A DNA stretch of 64,000 bases, from contig FMBT01000299.1 of the NCBI GenBank assembly GCA_900095095.1, positions 434,001-498,000 of the forward strand, written 5' to 3'. Position numbers and translations under genes: made by a program. The notes beneath the pieces were generated by a model. That model did no database searches. It saw only the letters and a list, made by a program, of their open reading frames with translations, and was not told where the DNA came from. Each line of letters begins with the position of its first letter. Within the stretch, counting starts at the first letter, position 1. Origin of the DNA: Fragilariopsis cylindrus CCMP1102 (taxonomy: Eukaryota; Bacillariophyta; Bacillariophyceae; Bacillariales; Bacillariaceae). Positions 10,964-22,787 of the stretch are shown piece after piece.

Positions 10964-12177
10964 GATTGGGAGATTTTTGTTGTTGTTGTTGTCGTATTAT
11001 TTGTTTTGGAAATTGTCGTATGAACCAAAATGGAATTGATTGAATCGGAAGTATATCGTGAAAAAGGTACAGTATGTATGGGTGTTCGTTGAAAGTGTCC
11101 TACAAGTGCGGTATGCACCAAATTGTTTTCTTTGTTTCTCGCTATACTTCAAGCAGAAGACGATGGATACGATTCGAACAATGTGCAATGACAAGTGCTC
11201 TCTACAGTCTTGATAAAGGACAGTGTATAGTTTGCAATTTGAAGATATGTCAAGCTTGCTGTTAACTTTCTACTCCGATGGTAACGACGATATTCAAGAT
11301 ACCACGAGAGCGAAGTGAAATGACATCAATTTCAAATTCCTCACGTTTAAAATAAGCAAAAACGTCGTCGTGCGTTACAGTATTTACACCGTTTATTTTG
11401 TGATGACGACACTCACGTACTAAGTTATCGGCATGACACTGACACGAGTAAGGCGCCGCGGTAAAATAGCATGTCTCGAATCCCATTTTTTTGTTAATGC
11501 ATAAATATTGCGTATACAGTAACCAGTATAATATTAGTATACCAAAGTAACAATGCACAACAATGCCACCACCATAATATTATTGTTGCCTTTCTATAGC
11601 TTTAAAGTGATGTGCAAATCTCATACATTAGCTTCTTTTGCTACGCAATCTTGCCCATGAATTGGTGGGCACTGTATGCAGCTACTATGATTAGGCACAA
11701 TGATGACTCAAACTTACTCAACAAAGGCTCCAGTACTTAATACGACTGTCTATTTTACAGTTGATCCATACATGGTATTGCAATCTTTTTAAGCATGCAT
11801 CAATAAGAAAATACTGTAGGTTGGAAAAATGTATGAAATAAGCCATACTTTGCTGCAGCCTCAAATTTTAGTAAAATAAGTTGCACTTGGTTTTGCCTCT
11901 CAAACAGCTAGTACTACTAGTTCTAGTAGGTAGGTCCTAATTGTACTTATGTAGAGAATCCTTGGTGTAAGAACACAGACAGAAGATGGAGCTGGACCAA
12001 GAATGATGGATTTTTTGGGTACAGAATTCAATCGAATATTGAATTATTTGATATACTTCGTACAATAGAAGATGCAGGAGAAAAAAAATCAGATTTATTT
12101 CATTAAGTAGGTAATATTTTCGTTAACTTTGGATTTAACGTCAATAAAAATCCAGAACTATTACTACTGTACATATT
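10964..12177. other. Intergenic region, nothing firm
   Basis: About 1.2 kb between two minus-strand genes. A TACAGTA word lies near 11067. Minus 11262-11487 could encode a 74-residue peptide starting MGFETC, but there is no supporting homology or splice context. No repeat or RNA gene is recognised. Confidence 0.3.
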
Positions 12178-15100
12178 CTATAACAAGTTTGATTGAAAAT
12201 CTTGATGCTGCGGAGTGCCTGAAGGATTTATTCCTGTGCCAAATCTTCGTTCCTCTTCGTATTTATAAAACTTTTCTTCTTGATCCGAAGAAGACACCTT
12301 TTTTAGAAGCTTTGTCATCATGGGAGCAAAAGATGACGAAACAGACCCAGCTTCACTAAAAGAATAGAAGTTGGTACTCTTGTGTGTAGATACACTAGAT
12401 GATGATGGTCTAACGGTGCGATATTCTTTGTGGATACTGGAGATACTGTTACTGGTAGAGGAAGGACATCGGCGAATCCAACAGTTGCTCTCTTCTGTTG
12501 CGGCGGTGCTCGTATCTAATAGATCTGTATTGGGATCGTTTTGGCGATAAACGCCATTCGTATTATTAAGAAAGTGATCAGACTCGTGGGAAAGTCCGGA
12601 ATTGAGAGATGGCGTAGTAGATTGTGGACGCTCGTATTGTATAACAGGACGCACAGGTGGTCGTTTGGCCTCTACATCCTTGACAGCCTTGGTCAGAATA
12701 GTTCGTTGCTCCGTCGTCAAAAAGTCGTTTCGAAAGCTTAACGTAAGGGGCCGACCTCTCGACTTGATGGATTTACGTATACTATCAAACGTCCATTTGC
12801 CAACCTCAACAGAAACGCCATCAAAAGCAACTAAGCGAGCTCCAAGCTTCGGCCTTCGATTTACCCCAGAATTATCAAATCCATCAAAACCACAAACAAG
12901 AACAATATCATCAGGTAATGCAAGTGGGCACGTTTCTTTTCCTTGACTGTCTATACCTCCCGCGGCAAGAGATGAAATTGACGCTACGCTTCTAAGCTCA
13001 GCTGCAGTTTTATTGCTACTGTTTTCCTCCTCAACCAGGTCGTCTGTGAACGCATTTGTAAGAAGACCGCGTGGCTTTATGGGTGCTGGAGAGGCTTTTT
13101 GAAACTGAAGTCCAATTTTCGTTGAATAAAATGTAAGGTGATACACTCGTAAGTCTTCATTAAGTTCAAGGCTTTGGTGAGCAGCAGAGTATCTATTCGT
13201 TTCTACAGCATCCGCCAAAGGACATACAAGCCGTGATGTGGCTTGACCATTCTCGGTAATATGCTTCGAAGTAGAATACAGAATGCGTTTCCTTTCTTCC
13301 CTGTTACTGTGGCTTTGATAATGCTCATCATCGTCGCTGTCGTCAAGTTTTAACAACGGATTGAAACGATTGGGTGAGCATTCTATATCATCGATAGGTG
13401 ATAAGGATGCCAGTTTACCCTCAATTCCAAAGTAATCTTCTTTTACTACATCATGAATTGTAGAACGCGTTTCGGTACGAGGATCTTGATAATTTGTTTC
13501 TTCTTCCTTAGAACTGCTTTCAGATTCAGATTCATCATCTAATAGTGAAAGAATTTTATGTTTGCTTGTTTCAATGTGAATCGTTTCACTACCACTTTGT
13601 TGCGATTCTTCGATGCTGATTGTGCCGTCTTTTTCAGTGCCGGCGTTGAATTCGGTTCCTCCAATCAATCGTTCGTGTAAACGAATACTTGATGCAACAT
13701 GCTCTTCAAGCTCGATGAATAGGCGTTCCTCGTCACTTCCAATCATCGTATCCTCCATGTGTCCGTTTTCGTTGGACTCTTTACTATATGGAGGAAAAAC
13801 TTTAAGCGACTGACATGTCTCCTTTAGATCTTTAACTGTTCGCTGGAGTTGCTTAACTTCTCTGACTAGAACCCTTTTTTCTCTTTTCTTTTGCTTTAGT
13901 GTTTTACGGATAGTGCAATTTTCTTCCCAAAGTTTAAGTATGTGCTTTTCTGCCTTACCCATTCTTTTCTGAATAGTGTCAACGCGTTCGTTCGCATCTA
14001 CAACATCTTCGACAGCAGTGGATGCTTCAACTGAAGCTAATCTCAAAGACTCTCTTTGTTGTTGACAAGCATTTGATAGACCAGAAAAGTACGTCCCGGG
14101 TACCTCTAAAATCTCTTCCACATCTATATCTTCTTTTGTGAAGTCATCCAATAGAGCAGACGCAAGATTACTCTTAGTGGGAGTGTATACATCGTCATTT
14201 GAAGAGGGTCGTTTGAGTTTGAATATGTGTTCACTACTAGCATCATCATCATTTACTTCTTCATCTTCTTCTTCTTTCGTTTCTTCTTCAACAGTTTGAT
14301 CCTTATCGACCTCGTCTCTAGTATTCTCTTCATTGTCGTTGCTCTTTTCTTCGGTGGTAGAGAATGTCGGCGGAGGTTTTCTTATTTGTTGCGTCAATAA
14401 TCGCAGGGCTTCGTCCAGCCGTTTAAATTTTTTCTTCCAGTCACGTGCATCTTCCAACGCTCCATCACGATCAGCTTCGATCATACGAAAATGCTGTAAT
14501 TGTTGTTCCAAATCAGCAATCCGAACATTTTGTTCCGCCGTCTTACTAGTCAAACATTCAACCTTTGTTTTTAAGGAGGATACCCTTTCCCCTTTCATGC
14601 ATCTAATCCATTCTTCTCCAACATCCTTTGACCTCGCTTCCAGAACGATCTGTCGCCGGAGATTTTGTTGTTGTTGCTGGTATTGATGAGTTTGATTATC
14701 TCCCCCTTTATTGTCGTTGTTGCCGGTGTCGTCTTCGTCGTTGTTCCACACAATGATAAACCGAAATCTTCCGTCCGGTGTCTGTTCTACTTTTTCCACT
14801 GATGAACCCTCCAAATCAATTTTCCCCCTTGGTTCAGTCTCATTAGGCGACAGATAATAGTATAGATTCGTTTCCGGTTTCAAGACAAAGAATCTACGCT
14901 TAAATTCTGGTATGTTTTTTCCTAATTTTTGTAAAAATCCAGCCTGGACGACGCTCTTGGATCGTGCCAAGGATGCTGCGGAAGAATAAGTCATCCCGTG
15001 TGGATCTATAGCCACTGGAGTTGCATGTAAATATCCTCTTCCGTCTACTGAAGTATTACTCATCATATTGTCAGTAGTAGAATATTGAGCTGCAGTAGCA

Positions 15101-15800
15101 TGATGTTCTCGTAAGCCCTTGGTGGCAACCTGGAAGAGTTTTTGAACTGCCGGTAAAGTATTACTATTGCCTATAATATCATTGTGAGAGAACTTTTTTT
15201 TCGAAGATACAGAAGAAATGTTGGAAGTAGAGTATGGATATACGTGTCGACGATGGTCGCTACTACTGTAGGTTGTAAAGTCTGTTGTCAAACTTCTAGC
15301 GGAAGTTCTATCGGAAGGGTCTAATACCAATGGTTCAGGTCTCGACTTCCTTGAAGAATCGGTTAGGTTGTTGTTATTGTTTCTTCTTTTTGTCACGTGT
15401 ACTCGGGTTGTTGTAAGTTGTGGTGATAGAAATGGAGAATCTATGTTTGTTGTTGATCTTGTGTGGGGATGATTTTGGTTCTGCTGTCGTGTTACTGCTT
15501 CCGACCTACTTTGTCGATTTCGTGTTGTTTTCGACGGTATTGGGGGAGACGAAAAAGGAGAACCAAATTGCGCAGAATGTTGATGATGATTTTGCTCTTG
15601 ACGAGTTGTTCGACGATCTCGATGGGATTGTGATGATGGAGTTTGAAAAACTGTTAATGGTCTCTGGCGAACGCGTTGAGAAGGGTCCTCACTTTGATGA
15701 TTGTCGTTGTTGTTGAATCTGTTGTGAAATCATTATTTTCATAATGCTGTGGCCTCGTCGTCGACGTCGTTTTGGGAGTAGACGACGACCCTTCAATCAT
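12178..15800 (-). CDS. PH domain, coiled-coil and PDZ-like scaffold protein
   Basis: The main frame spans 12178-15396 (1072 codons). It starts only with GTG and stays open upstream, so the true start is probably the ATG at 15798-15800 (MIEGSSSTPKTTSTTRP). The two parts are in different frames. A 98-bp GTGAGG...AG intron at 15595-15692 (phase 0) would join them; a single-base error would too. Counting from 15396: a PH domain (about 145-280, GFLQKLGKNIPEFKRRFFVL ending in EEWIRCMKG), a coiled coil (about 285-345), an acidic linker, a second coiled coil (about 470-545), and a PDZ-like domain (about 755-880, with KIGLQFQKA and GARLVAFDGVSVE). Family logic suggests a phosphoinositide-binding membrane scaffold; the partner is unknown. 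Confidence 0.8.
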
Positions 15801-16671
15801 TGTGTGTGTGTGCGGTCTATACAGTACAATTTTTTGCTAGAGACGTTCAACAGGATAGTAAAGCTTTTCGGTGTTCTATTCTCTAGTCTACCCAAGTAAG
15901 TTATTGTACTCTACAATTGTCTCTCTCAAGCTAGTAGTAGAGGAGATAGCTCAACTCATTGCTTCGATATAGAGTTGCTATCTCTTTCAAATTTTTAAAT
16001 GTCGACACAAAAAAAGCTAGCGCAAAACAATGATGGCCTGGTGAAGAAGTCAAGCGTGGCAGCCGCGAATTACAATCGTGCATACTCCATCCGAAATTTT
16101 CTATTCACTAGATACTCGTGTCTCAGCAATACTTCGAGAACTTCAATCAGAAGAGAATTGCGCGCAAAGCACTAACATACCGGTACTAAAGCAATGGCAT
16201 CCACACGATTACACTGAAACTGTTAGCGAGCGACGACACATGCATGTACAACATCCATGAACATTGATCATCATTAACAACACCTGTCCGTGCTAAGCTC
16301 TGCCACCGACAAAACAACCTTCAACGCAACCACTAAAGTATCCCCCCTTCGACACGAATAGCAAGCACCTTTTAGATTGTAAAACACGACTACTAACAGA
16401 AAGGTACGATATTTTTTCGTTTGTATGTGGATAGAGTTTGTATTGAAGAACCAAAAATTTGTAAGAGCACATCTCTTGAAACATCCATACCAAAGACTTA
16501 CTTCTTTTATTTCCCCCCCTTTACATTCTCCTATCTTGATTATTGGTTATTATTTTTCCAACATTATAACTGCGAAAAACGTGATAGTAGTAGGAATATT
16601 AGACGAATAGTGTAACTTCAATAAGAAGTGGATAGAGAGAAAAAAGAAAAAAAGCGAATAAAATCAAAACA
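15801..16671. other. Divergent intergenic region
   Basis: About 870 bp shared by the PH/PDZ gene (-) and eRF3 (+). A TACAGTACA word lies at 15820-15828. A purine-rich leader (about 16625-16671) precedes the eRF3 start. No gene is recognised. Confidence 0.3.
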
Positions 16672-18576
16672 ATGGATCCAGGAGCGAATGAATGGAAACC
16701 TTCAGCTTCGGCTGCGACTTGGACACCAGGAGGAGGACAGACTTTCTCAGTTCCGGCCCCAACATCACGACCAGAAGCTCCAACATCACGACCAGAAGCT
16801 CCAACATCGAGACCAGCGGCTCCAACATCGAGACCAGTGGCTCCAACATCGAGACCAGTGGCACCCGCTCCACCTGCAAAAGAAGAAGATCCCGATGATG
16901 ATATTGACGAAAACGATCCTATATGGGTGGCTGTCTTGAAGATTGCTAACGGAGATCGGGCAGCGGCTATCAAAATGATCAATGATCCAGATAGTTTGAC
17001 CAAATATCCCGAAATTAATAAAATCTTGATGGCGGGAGGTGGTGATGATTCGATGGAAACAGACGAAGTGGAAAACAAAGAAGAAGTACAACAAACCACT
17101 AGCGCAGATGATAATTTGGCAAAGGATATGGACACTAAAATGCAGATTAATGACAAAACATCACAGGCTGATCAAAAGGTAGAAGCCGAAGTGGACACAG
17201 CTTCGATGGAAGAAGATGTAGAAGATGTAGTAGCGATTAAGGAAGGTGATCCAAGAGAGCACTTGAACTTGGTTTTCATTGGACACGTTGATGCGGGAAA
17301 ATCAACCCTTTCGGGTAGTATTCTATACATTTTGGATTATGTAGACAAACGAACAATTGAACGATACGAAAAAGAAGCCAAGGAAAGAAATCGCGAATCT
17401 TGGTTTTTGGCCTTCATTATGGATACCAATGAAGAAGAACGTGCGAAAGGAAAAACAGTAGAAGTAGGAAAGGCTCATTTCGAGACGGAGGCCAAACGTT
17501 ACACAATTCTTGATGCTCCAGGTCACAAGAATTATGTACCAAACATGATTATGGGTGCTAGTCAAGCAGATGTTGGAGTATTGGTAATTTCGGCCCGTAA
17601 AGGTGAATTCGAAACTGGCTTCGACCGTGGAGGGCAGACACGAGAGCATGCTATGCTCGCAAAGACTCTTGGAGTCAGCTATCTGGTTGTGGTTGTGAAT
17701 AAGATGGACGACCCAACTGTTAATTGGTCGAAGGAACGTTTCGACGAATGTGTGAAAAAGCTTCGTCCCTTCTTAAAAGGATGCGGCTACACAATAAAGA
17801 CGGAAGTTAAATTTATACCCGTATCAGGACTTGTTGGATCTAATGTCAAGGATGAGGTCGACTCCTCGATTTGCTCATGGTGGAAGAACAGCTGGGAGAG
17901 CGGTGAAAATAATACGAGTGCACCGACGCTTCTTAGTCTCTTCGACAGCCTAGAAATTAGTGGACGTAATGCAACCGCTCCACTACGAATTCCCATCCTT
18001 GATCGATATACTGACCGTGGAACGATCGCCATGGGTAAGGTTGAGAGTGGTGTTATTCGCCCCGGTATGAAGGTTACATTGATGCCTACTAGAGCGGAAT
18101 ACAAAGTTGATGCCGTGTGGGCGAATGAAGATCCTGTTGCCGCTGCTCGGCCTGGAGAGAATGTTCTTATTAAGCTCGCTGGAGCTGGAACCGAAGACGT
18201 ACGGAAAGGTTTCGTTATGTGTACGAGTCCAGCTTGTCGATCCGTTGCTAAGATTATTTGTGAAATATATGTTGTCGAAATGCCAGAGAATACCCGCATT
18301 ATGACCGCCGGTTTCCAAGCCATGTTCCATGCACACTGTTGTGAGGAAGAATGCACTATTCTCAAGATATTTGAGACTACTAATAAGGGAAAGACGTTAA
18401 AGGGGGCTCGCTTTGCAGGCGTTAATATGACGGCCGTTTGCATGATTGAATTAGCGCAGACGGTTCCTGTTGAAACTTATGACGACTATCCTTTCCTTGG
18501 AAGATTTACTCTTCGTTCTGAGGGAAAGACTATAGCAATCGGGAAGATCCAGAAACTTCCCCCGAAGAAAAGCTAA
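16672..18576 (+). CDS. eRF3: Eukaryotic peptide chain release factor 3 (eRF3 GTPase)
   Basis: A single exon of 634 residues. eRF3 is the GTPase that helps eRF1 release the finished peptide at stop codons. The extreme N-terminus MDPGANEWKP resembles a PAM2 motif, which in other eRF3 proteins binds the MLLE domain of poly(A)-binding protein. Five tandem copies of APTSRP(E/A/V) follow (residues about 28-65), then an acidic region and an intact GTPase: G1 GHVDAGKST (204-212), the eRF3-specific GKTVEVG switch, DAPGHKNY, NKMD, then two beta-barrel domains ending in GKTIAIGKIQKLPPKKS. The GKTVEVG text separates it from EF1A and HBS1. It is convergent with a HEAT-repeat gene of the eEF3 type 249 bp downstream. 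Confidence 0.95.
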   Translation: MDPGANEWKPSASAATWTPGGGQTFSVPAPTSRPEAPTSRPEAPTSRPAAPTSRPVAPTSRPVAPAPPAKEEDPDDDIDENDPIWVAVLKIANGDRAAAIKMINDPDSLTKYPEINKILMAGGGDDSMETDEVENKEEVQQTTSADDNLAKDMDTKMQINDKTSQADQKVEAEVDTASMEEDVEDVVAIKEGDPREHLNLVFIGHVDAGKSTLSGSILYILDYVDKRTIERYEKEAKERNRESWFLAFIMDTNEEERAKGKTVEVGKAHFETEAKRYTILDAPGHKNYVPNMIMGASQADVGVLVISARKGEFETGFDRGGQTREHAMLAKTLGVSYLVVVVNKMDDPTVNWSKERFDECVKKLRPFLKGCGYTIKTEVKFIPVSGLVGSNVKDEVDSSICSWWKNSWESGENNTSAPTLLSLFDSLEISGRNATAPLRIPILDRYTDRGTIAMGKVESGVIRPGMKVTLMPTRAEYKVDAVWANEDPVAAARPGENVLIKLAGAGTEDVRKGFVMCTSPACRSVAKIICEIYVVEMPENTRIMTAGFQAMFHAHCCEEECTILKIFETTNKGKTLKGARFAGVNMTAVCMIELAQTVPVETYDDYPFLGRFTLRSEGKTIAIGKIQKLPPKKS

Positions 18577-18825
18577 ACTGCTTCTATAACCAGCTGAAAT
18601 TTTTAGACAATATTATTGCCACATATATAAGCGATAAGCACATTACTTTGTTTTCTACTGTAGTTCATCCCAAACGACTCGACTAGAAACTATATTGAAA
18701 CACTGTAATGATTGATCTTCCCTTTTCTGGCTAGGATTTGTATCTAATTTTATTTATAATAGATTACTTTTGTAGTGCAGCTAAATGTATCATTCATAGT
18801 TGTAGTGATTGTTATAATTTATCTA

Positions 18826-20625
18826 CTATTTTGCTGCTGAATCGAATAAACAACCCTTCTTGCATCTTTTTAACCCACAACCTTGGCATTTACCATCTTC
18901 GCTCTTTGTACTAAGCTTCACCGCCTCCTTTCGCTTCAAATCAGCTTCGTTCTCTTTTCGTTCCTTTTCTAATTGAATCTTGTTAAGCTCACGTTGCGCA
19001 TCCATTGCTTCTTTATATTTTCGTTTTTCTTCTGCTTCTTTTTTCTTCTGAGCTTCCTGTTTTCTAAAGAATTCATCGCGCTCGTCCCGGATCCGTTTCT
19101 GTTCAGCTTCTACCTTCGCTTGTTCCTCAGCTAATTTAGCAGCCTCATCTGTTCCCTCTTCTTTATATGAATCTCCAAGAGCTTTGGTCAGACTCGCTAG
19201 CGCCTTGAGTGCTTCGTCACGGATTTCTTCGAATTGGACGCTTTCGGCTACTTTTTTGAGTTCCGGGACCAATAAAGGCCCGAAGGGTGCAACATCCTCA
19301 GGAGAACCAACAAGCTTACTCATATTTCCAATAACAATACAAGCGGCCCGCTTGTGAATCGCAAGTTTTTCCCTCAAAGCACGTGACAAAACTGGACATA
19401 GAATTGACAAAGTTGGTGCGTCAACGGTTACCACGAATGTTGTCCCAAGAAGTGCTTCGACAGCCTTGTTTGTTTCTGATGGCTTGCACACAGCTTTCAC
19501 AACAGCTGAGATCGCGGGTTTGACATCTTTATTAGTATTCGTTTTGCAAATTGCCATGAGGCATGACCCCGCAGCTTTTGTTACCTGAGCCTTAGTGTCC
19601 CATACTTGGTCAGTAATGTGGGGGATTAATTTGGGCAGAATTTTGCACACCTGTGTTGGAGAGGTTGTTGCGCACTGTGTAAGGCGATCCAATGCATTTG
19701 CTTTTACTCTCCATTCGGGTGATTTAAGAGCTGTAAGTATTAATGGTGAAATAAGGGTAGGGAAAGCCCACGGGTTTGCTAATGCAACGAGTGCTGTCGC
19801 TGCGTCTTCTGCAGCCTCCCTGACAGAACTCGAATTGCTTCCGCATTCATCAAGAGCTGCTACAATAAAAGCTCCGACGACATACGGCTCAGATTGTTTA
19901 CCTACGATCTGGCAAAATGCTCTAATAAGCAAGAGGGAACCTGGAAACAACAACAACAAACCAAGTTAAGAAAAAATACCAATACAAAACATAAAATAGA
20001 CAACAAAGGACGAGAAAAAAGGTCTTACCTTCTCTAGCATTTGCTGGAGTTGATTTTCCCCTTTTAGAATCTGTCCCAGTCGTCATGTCACAACTTAAGT
20101 CATCCATACTGCCAAGTAAGTCGCCCATACTGTCAAGGCTAACAGCAGACGCACTGGGTTTCAACCCACCCACAACTTGGCCTACATCTCGAAATGTCTT
20201 ACTGATTCCTTCAGGGAAAAGCATTCTTTGCATCTCAGCCATTACTTCGCAATTTTTTAGTACAAATTTAATACCTAGTTCTCTAGCAGCAACTGCAACA
20301 TCTGCTGCAGCACCAGACCTTTCTCGTGTTGTACTGGCTGCATGAGGCTTACTTCTGTCCAATAGTATCTGTTCTCCCATCGCATTTTTACACAAGTTCA
20401 TTACTTGAGTCTTTTGTTCACTCTCATCCAAACTGGTGAGTTTTGCAATCTGTTCAGGGTCGACAGCGTTACAGGCTTCATGGCCGGAGCTATCGATCCA
20501 CGTTTACCAGCAACTGCTTTTTTCCCAATAGATGCCTTCGACTTTCCTACTGCAACCGTCGTCTTTTTTTTAAGCGACGCCGGGACGGTGACTTTGTGTT
20601 TCGTGCTTGCCGAAATGGATGTCAT
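18826..20625 (-). CDS. eEF3-type HEAT-repeat protein without ABC domains, one frameshift
   Basis: Exon 1 is 20029-20625 and exon 2 is 18826-19940, with an intron at 19941-20028 (88 bp, phase 1). The coding length is one base short of a multiple of three. The frame from the start (MTSISASTKHKV) and the frame that continues it (VDPEQIAKLTSLDESEQ) change within about 20463-20505, so one base is probably missing. The core (about residues 180-450) resembles the HEAT domain of fungal elongation factor 3 (LLGTTFVVTVDAPTLSILCP, KRAACIVIGNMSKLVGSPED, VAPFGPLLVPELKKV). No ABC cassette follows. Instead there is a charged coiled coil of about 90 residues and a terminal Cys cluster (CQGCGLKRCKKGC), possibly zinc-binding. 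A ribosome-related role is inferred from the HEAT type only. Confidence 0.75.
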
Positions 20626-21656
20626 GTTTTCGATTTGTACGGGATATATTCAATAGTATGGTTGTTCAATAGCAGTTATTGAGTAGTAACAATACAGTAC
20701 TTTATGGTCACTGCCTCTTAATGGTAATGATCGGTGTGAATTCTAGAAAATATTTTAGCTCTTGCATTGAGATGGATTCGATTAATTCGAAGACGATGTG
20801 TCGGTCACTTTTAACTTCGCTTGAAAATGTATCGCGTTTTCGAGTGGATGGCTGTGACGGATTAAAAAAAACCACGTACATACTGTAGTACAAAATAAAT
20901 TATACAGGACTAAATCCAGTCCCGAATTGATATATTATTTAACAGAAACATCTCAATGCGTCACGTGCAAAATACATATATTTTTTCTTTGGTCGTCTGA
21001 TTTTTTTTAATTATTGAGGCGAGGAATTATTATTATAAAGTTTCAGACAAAGTGTAAGCAAACATACACACATAACCACTGGTTGGAAACTCCTCCTAGT
21101 CCTACTGTATATGTTATAAAATATTTGATTGAGTCATACACACACAGTACAGTACTGTATTAGGGAGAAGCGGAGCTAATTAATTACCAGCAACGATTAA
21201 TTGAGATAATATTGCGCTATGCTACTAGTATAGTATAGTACTGTGGCTGATGCGATGGATGGCTGGCACAAAGTAGTGTATAGTTACATAAAATAAATAA
21301 TTGGTGGGTCAACTGCTGACTTGCTAGTTGTGGCTACTTCAGTAATAGTATAGTATACTACGGTATACTGAACAACTTACTCTATTTATTTTTTGATCGT
21401 TCACTCTGTTCAAATCGTTGATTTGTTATCCTTTCACTTCTTGACATTTTGACGTACACCATCTATACGTATAGTGGACATCGCAGGGACGGCCCAAGAA
21501 GCAAACTGGTTATCCCTAGTATTACTGGTGGTACTGGTATTATTGTTTGTCCATCATTTTTTCCTACGTAATAGAATTTTCTAGATTCGCTTCTTGGATA
21601 TGGGAATGCTCAATGAGATGAAAGTCGTTGAATAAGATTTCGTTGGGGCTAAGATA
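20626..21656. other. Intergenic region with a 77-bp copy of the DHX37 3' end
   Basis: About 1 kb between two minus-strand genes. It contains a TACAGTACTGTA palindrome at 21148-21159, a tatag-type low-complexity patch near 21225-21245 and 21345-21365, and at 21390-21466 a near-perfect copy of the end of the DHX37 coding sequence. No gene is seen. Confidence 0.5.
21390..21466 (-). repeat. 77-bp duplicate of the DHX37 C-terminal coding end
   Basis: This stretch matches 31083-31159 over 77 bp with one C/T difference. On the minus strand it encodes the last residues and stop of DHX37 (IDGVRQNVKKWKDNKSTI, with one residue-level change possible). Flanking bases on both sides are unrelated, so it is a small dispersed duplication. 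Confidence 0.9.
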
Positions 21657-22787
21657 TCACTTGCATACATTTGCTTGATCTGAATGCTGCTGTTCGTACT
21701 TTAGATCTGGATCCGGAATTCCAAGGCTCTGGCGATATATGTGCGATAGAAGCAAGTCTCCTCCGAGCAATTCCTCTTTCGACATCATCTTATCTGAACA
21801 GCCAGTGAAGAAAAGATGATAGGCTTTCCGACCAAAGAAATTTTCTACCGTGCGTTGTTTGGTACCGGTGCAGTGCATATTGTCGCCAACGCGCTTGCAT
21901 TGAACCCCATTGTAACTGTAAGGCCAAGGTCGCCAGAATAATTCGGGGCCTATATCAACGAGACTAACGTCAAATGCTTGTTTTCCCGAGAGACATGCTC
22001 TAGTACTAGACGTTACATTTACAAGTGACTTTGGGGAAAGGTCGTGGTCCTGCGAGGGAATTTTGAGGTGCTCTAAGTGGCCCCACGGGATGTGGCACTC
22101 CCTTGGATTCAGCTGATCCTTGGCGTGACAACAGACCTTATTCTCCGCCATCTCGCCCACGTCGCAAACACGGGTAATTTTTTCTTTGATATTGTCCCAC
22201 CAGACGGCTGAAAAAGGATTTCCACGTTTTCCTCCGTGAAAATTGGAGCTGAAATGGTCCTGGCACTTTGGATCATCTGTGGATGTGTAGGACACAATGT
22301 CGTGCGTTTGGAGCAGGTCCACCATGCTCGATAGTGACTCCATCACTAAAATATCCAAATCAGCGTAGAAGCCTCCATAATAGTAAATGATCGCTGCCCG
22401 AAAGGCGTCCGATTTAGCTGCAGGATACAATCGAAAGAATTCATCCGGCAAATCTGGAATGTAGTTTCGAACGGTTGTATCGTTCACGATGACGATGTCC
22501 ATATTTGGATTATGGTGCCTCCACGTTCGAAGATTCAGCAATATTACGGGGGCCATTCTATTGCTGTCGTGCACGAATGCCCATATCCGGAGAGAGTCTT
22601 CCCCGTTGACGTCCACTCTTTCAGCTGCGACCTTAACACTGACTGTCTGCTCGTTCTCAGTTTTTGGCAATTGGAGATTGTCACCGATAAAACAAAAATT
22701 GCCCATTATCAGCCAGATAATAGATGCGGCACATGCGCCCAATTTAAATCCACAGCATCCTGGCCCATACCACCTTGGAGTCTTCAT
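21657..22787 (-). CDS. GT32-like glycosyltransferase, type II membrane protein
   Basis: A single exon of 376 residues. An N-terminal anchor (about residues 10-32, LGACAASIIWLIMGNFCFIG) after a short cytosolic tail gives Golgi type II topology. The catalytic region has the signature of the DXD-sugar-binding family: KSDAFRAAIIYYYGGFYADLDI, where the Ser-Asp-x-x-Arg and Gly-Gly-x-Tyr-x-Asp-x-Asp motifs bind the nucleotide sugar and metal. The C-terminal half carries several Cys residues (CHAKDQLNPREC) likely to form disulfides, and a GRKAYHLFFTG block. Acceptor and sugar cannot be read from sequence. Two other glycosyltransferase genes lie within 20 kb to the right. Confidence 0.8.
   Translation of the reverse strand: MKTPRWYGPGCCGFKLGACAASIIWLIMGNFCFIGDNLQLPKTENEQTVSVKVAAERVDVNGEDSLRIWAFVHDSNRMAPVILLNLRTWRHHNPNMDIVIVNDTTVRNYIPDLPDEFFRLYPAAKSDAFRAAIIYYYGGFYADLDILVMESLSSMVDLLQTHDIVSYTSTDDPKCQDHFSSNFHGGKRGNPFSAVWWDNIKEKITRVCDVGEMAENKVCCHAKDQLNPRECHIPWGHLEHLKIPSQDHDLSPKSLVNVTSSTRACLSGKQAFDVSLVDIGPELFWRPWPYSYNGVQCKRVGDNMHCTGTKQRTVENFFGRKAYHLFFTGCSDKMMSKEELLGGDLLLSHIYRQSLGIPDPDLKYEQQHSDQANVCK

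Noticed and set aside
11262-11558. 98-codon frame on the minus strand
   Set aside because: It starts with GTG, has no recognised content and no neighbour logic; kept only as a remark.
17787-18443. Long open frame antisense to eRF3
   Set aside because: It is opposite a highly conserved GTPase and shows no protein family of its own.
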